This document shows positions 4,887 through 6,437 of a stretch of DNA of 6,437 nt, piece by piece. Within the stretch, counting starts at the first letter, position 1; each line of letters starts with the position of its first letter. The stretch covers positions 1-6,437 of the forward strand of contig JAAFHN010000155.1 in the NCBI GenBank assembly GCA_013298415.1, given 5' to 3'. This DNA comes from Comamonadaceae bacterium (GTDB lineage: Bacteria; Pseudomonadota; Gammaproteobacteria; Burkholderiales; Burkholderiaceae_C). The translations under genes were made by a program, and so were the position numbers. The notes under the pieces were generated by a model, which made no database searches, was not told where the DNA came from, and saw nothing but the letters and a program-made list of their open reading frames with translations.

Positions 4887-6437
4887 ATGACGGACTATTT
4901 CACTCGCTGCCGCCGAGCCAGCTGGGCCTGGCTGGGCTTGGCGTTTTTCCTGAGTGCATGCGGCGGCGGCACCACGCTGAAAGAGTCGGTGTCCACCACG
5001 TCGGCAAGCGCCCCTGCACCGGCCCCGGCGCCCAGCGCCTCGGCAGCTGCGCCCGTTGCGTCCTCTCCCGCTGCCACGACCTTGCCGCCGATTCCCGGCT
5101 CGGTGGCCATTCCGGGCACCGCATCGGGCCTGAACACCAGCACGCTCGCGAGCGGCAGCGGCACGGTGTTCACAGCACCGCTTTCAGCCCAGCAGTCTTT
5201 GGAAATTGCATCCTCGGCCTACCGAGCGACCAAAGCCTTAGACCAACAAATCCGGTTTGCCGTGCGGGTGGGTGCAAACCTGGTCACCAGTTTTTCTGCG
5301 CTCACGGCAGCCAGCTACAGCGATCAAACGGTGGCCTGCTCCAAAACTGGCAACAGCACCACGAGCTGGAGCAAAGCCAGTGGCGCTGCCGCCAGTTTGG
5401 GCTGGGCGCAGGGCGATGTTGTCGTCATCGTTTTTAACGAATGCCGCTACGAAGATGGCGGTCGACTCCACGGCTACATCCGCCTCACCGCGCAGCGAAC
5501 CATGAGCAACATCCGCCCTGGTGTGGGCATGCAGTTTGCGATGCAGTTGGTCGATTTCGCATCCCCGCTGGATGGCGTTTCCACTGCTCTGAGCACCGGC
5601 GCGCTCAGTGTGGGAGCCATCACCTCAGATGCGTCCGCGATCATCGCGAATTACGCTGCCGGCGCAGGCTACGTGATGAATGTGGTGGACGGTTTCGGGA
5701 TCGCGACGACCCGGGTCGATGCGCAAACAGACTTCAGCGGCTCAACCAGTGCCGACGCCGCTCGTGAGTCGCGCAATTTTTCGGGTGTGCTCCGCACGCG
5801 GCGCACGGGCGCGGTGGGCTTTGCTGCCGACGGGCAGGCAGCCATCCAGATCAGCCCTTCGCTGCAGCGCACCATCGGCGCAACGGATTGGCAGCGCGAG
5901 TCGGGTACTGGGGCCATGCTGGTCACCGCAATCCCAGGCGCAGGCAACACGCAGTTGCTCTTGAATGCAGATGCCGATGTGGCCACCGTGAGTGTGGACC
6001 ACCAAGCCGACAGTGTGATCGACATGTACAGCACCACAACGATGACCCTCATTGGCAACGGCGCCGTGCAAGCGAGCGGCGCAGCCACCGTGGTTTTGCA
6101 GCCGCCGCCCGCCTCTGTGGGCACACCGACTGTGCCCTCGACGGGCACGAGCAGCACACCGACCGGAGCCTCCCCCGGTGCGGTCGGTGGTGGTGCCGCG
6201 AGCGCATTCACCAACAGCTTGGTCGTGTCAAGCAGTGCTGCGCTGGGCTATGCGCAGCAAGCGTTTGCGCTTTACAAAGTGTTTGATCCTCAGGCCCAAG
6301 CGGTGCTTGATGCGGCCACTCAAATGGTGTCGGCATTCGCGGGCACCCAAGCAGGTTCGGTGGAGAACTCGGTCACAAAATGCGGCGTGACAGGGCAGTT
6401 TTCGCTCACTGTGGCCAAACAGGCACCGGGTGTGACT
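4887..6437 (+). CDS. Large putative lipoprotein with duplicated Cys-containing module (3' end outside window)
   Basis: 517 codons are open to the right edge with no stop. The N-terminus has a basic region (RCRRAS), a hydrophobic stretch (WAWLGLAFF) and a lipobox LSAC with Cys25, followed by GGG. The absence of Asp after the Cys suggests outer-membrane sorting. An Ala/Pro/Ser linker (42-70) leads to a first module: a predicted helical segment (about 104-145), then C151-SKTG, then GDVVVIVFNEC with Cys186, then beta-type Ser/Thr/Gly/Ala-rich sequence to about 404. A Pro/Gly/Thr linker (405-438) precedes a second module whose first 48 residues (452-499) align without gaps to 104-151. The ATG at 4887 is the only ATG in this frame between serS and the signal peptide. 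The spacing of 49 bp after serS allows co-transcription. Lipoprotein status is well supported. I recognise no named family and do not assign a function; envelope structural or adhesion-related roles are possible. Confidence 0.85.
   Translation, partial: MTDYFTRCRRASWAWLGLAFFLSACGGGTTLKESVSTTSASAPAPAPAPSASAAAPVASSPAATTLPPIPGSVAIPGTASGLNTSTLASGSGTVFTAPLSAQQSLEIASSAYRATKALDQQIRFAVRVGANLVTSFSALTAASYSDQTVACSKTGNSTTSWSKASGAAASLGWAQGDVVVIVFNECRYEDGGRLHGYIRLTAQRTMSNIRPGVGMQFAMQLVDFASPLDGVSTALSTGALSVGAITSDASAIIANYAAGAGYVMNVVDGFGIATTRVDAQTDFSGSTSADAARESRNFSGVLRTRRTGAVGFAADGQAAIQISPSLQRTIGATDWQRESGTGAMLVTAIPGAGNTQLLLNADADVATVSVDHQADSVIDMYSTTTMTLIGNGAVQASGAATVVLQPPPASVGTPTVPSTGTSSTPTGASPGAVGGGAASAFTNSLVVSSSAALGYAQQAFALYKVFDPQAQAVLDAATQMVSAFAGTQAGSVENSVTKCGVTGQFSLTVAKQAPGVT

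Noticed and set aside
5669..6214. 181-codon minus-strand frame antisense to the lipoprotein.
   Set aside because: The plus strand has an uninterrupted 517-codon frame with a signal peptide, lipobox and internal duplication that explains this region; the minus frame is its shadow.

Overview
The window reads as chromosomal DNA of a betaproteobacterium, most likely Burkholderiales and Comamonadaceae-like. This rests on GC-rich coding sequence, the close match of the SerRS to the betaproteobacterial type as I remember it (LLRKELD start, EVRRWGTPRSFEFEV segment), a glutathione-type Kef antiporter and a ParA-like ATPase of a form familiar from that group. The genus assignment is inference; no search was possible.

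Layout from left to right. (1) Positions 1-357, minus strand: N-terminal 119 codons of a ParA/MinD-type ATPase that runs off the left edge. (2) Positions 391-2277, plus strand: a 628-residue KefB/KefC-type glutathione-gated K+/H+ antiporter, transcribed divergently from the ParA gene across only 33 bp. (3) Positions 2278-2456: a 179-bp convergent gap holding an imperfect hairpin (2326-2352). (4) Positions 2457-3125, minus strand: an uncharacterised 222-residue protein with a possible helix-turn-helix at its C-terminus. (5) Positions 3126-3523: about 400 bp without a confident gene, carrying a short direct repeat with a weak terminator-like fold, two small hairpins and candidate serS promoters. 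(6) Positions 3524-4837, plus strand: a complete seryl-tRNA synthetase, serS. (7) Positions 4887-6437, plus strand: the first 517 codons of a large lipoprotein that is open to the right edge.

The genes do not form one pathway. serS and the lipoprotein gene may be co-transcribed (49-bp gap, no terminator seen). The antiporter gene stands without a visible kefF/kefG partner. The least explained parts are the 222-residue minus-strand protein and the lipoprotein, which contains an internal duplication: a segment around Cys151 recurs 348 residues later around Cys499. I see no complete mobile element, CRISPR array, tRNA or rRNA, and no convincing new multi-gene system. The rest is ordinary housekeeping and envelope sequence with a few small curiosities.
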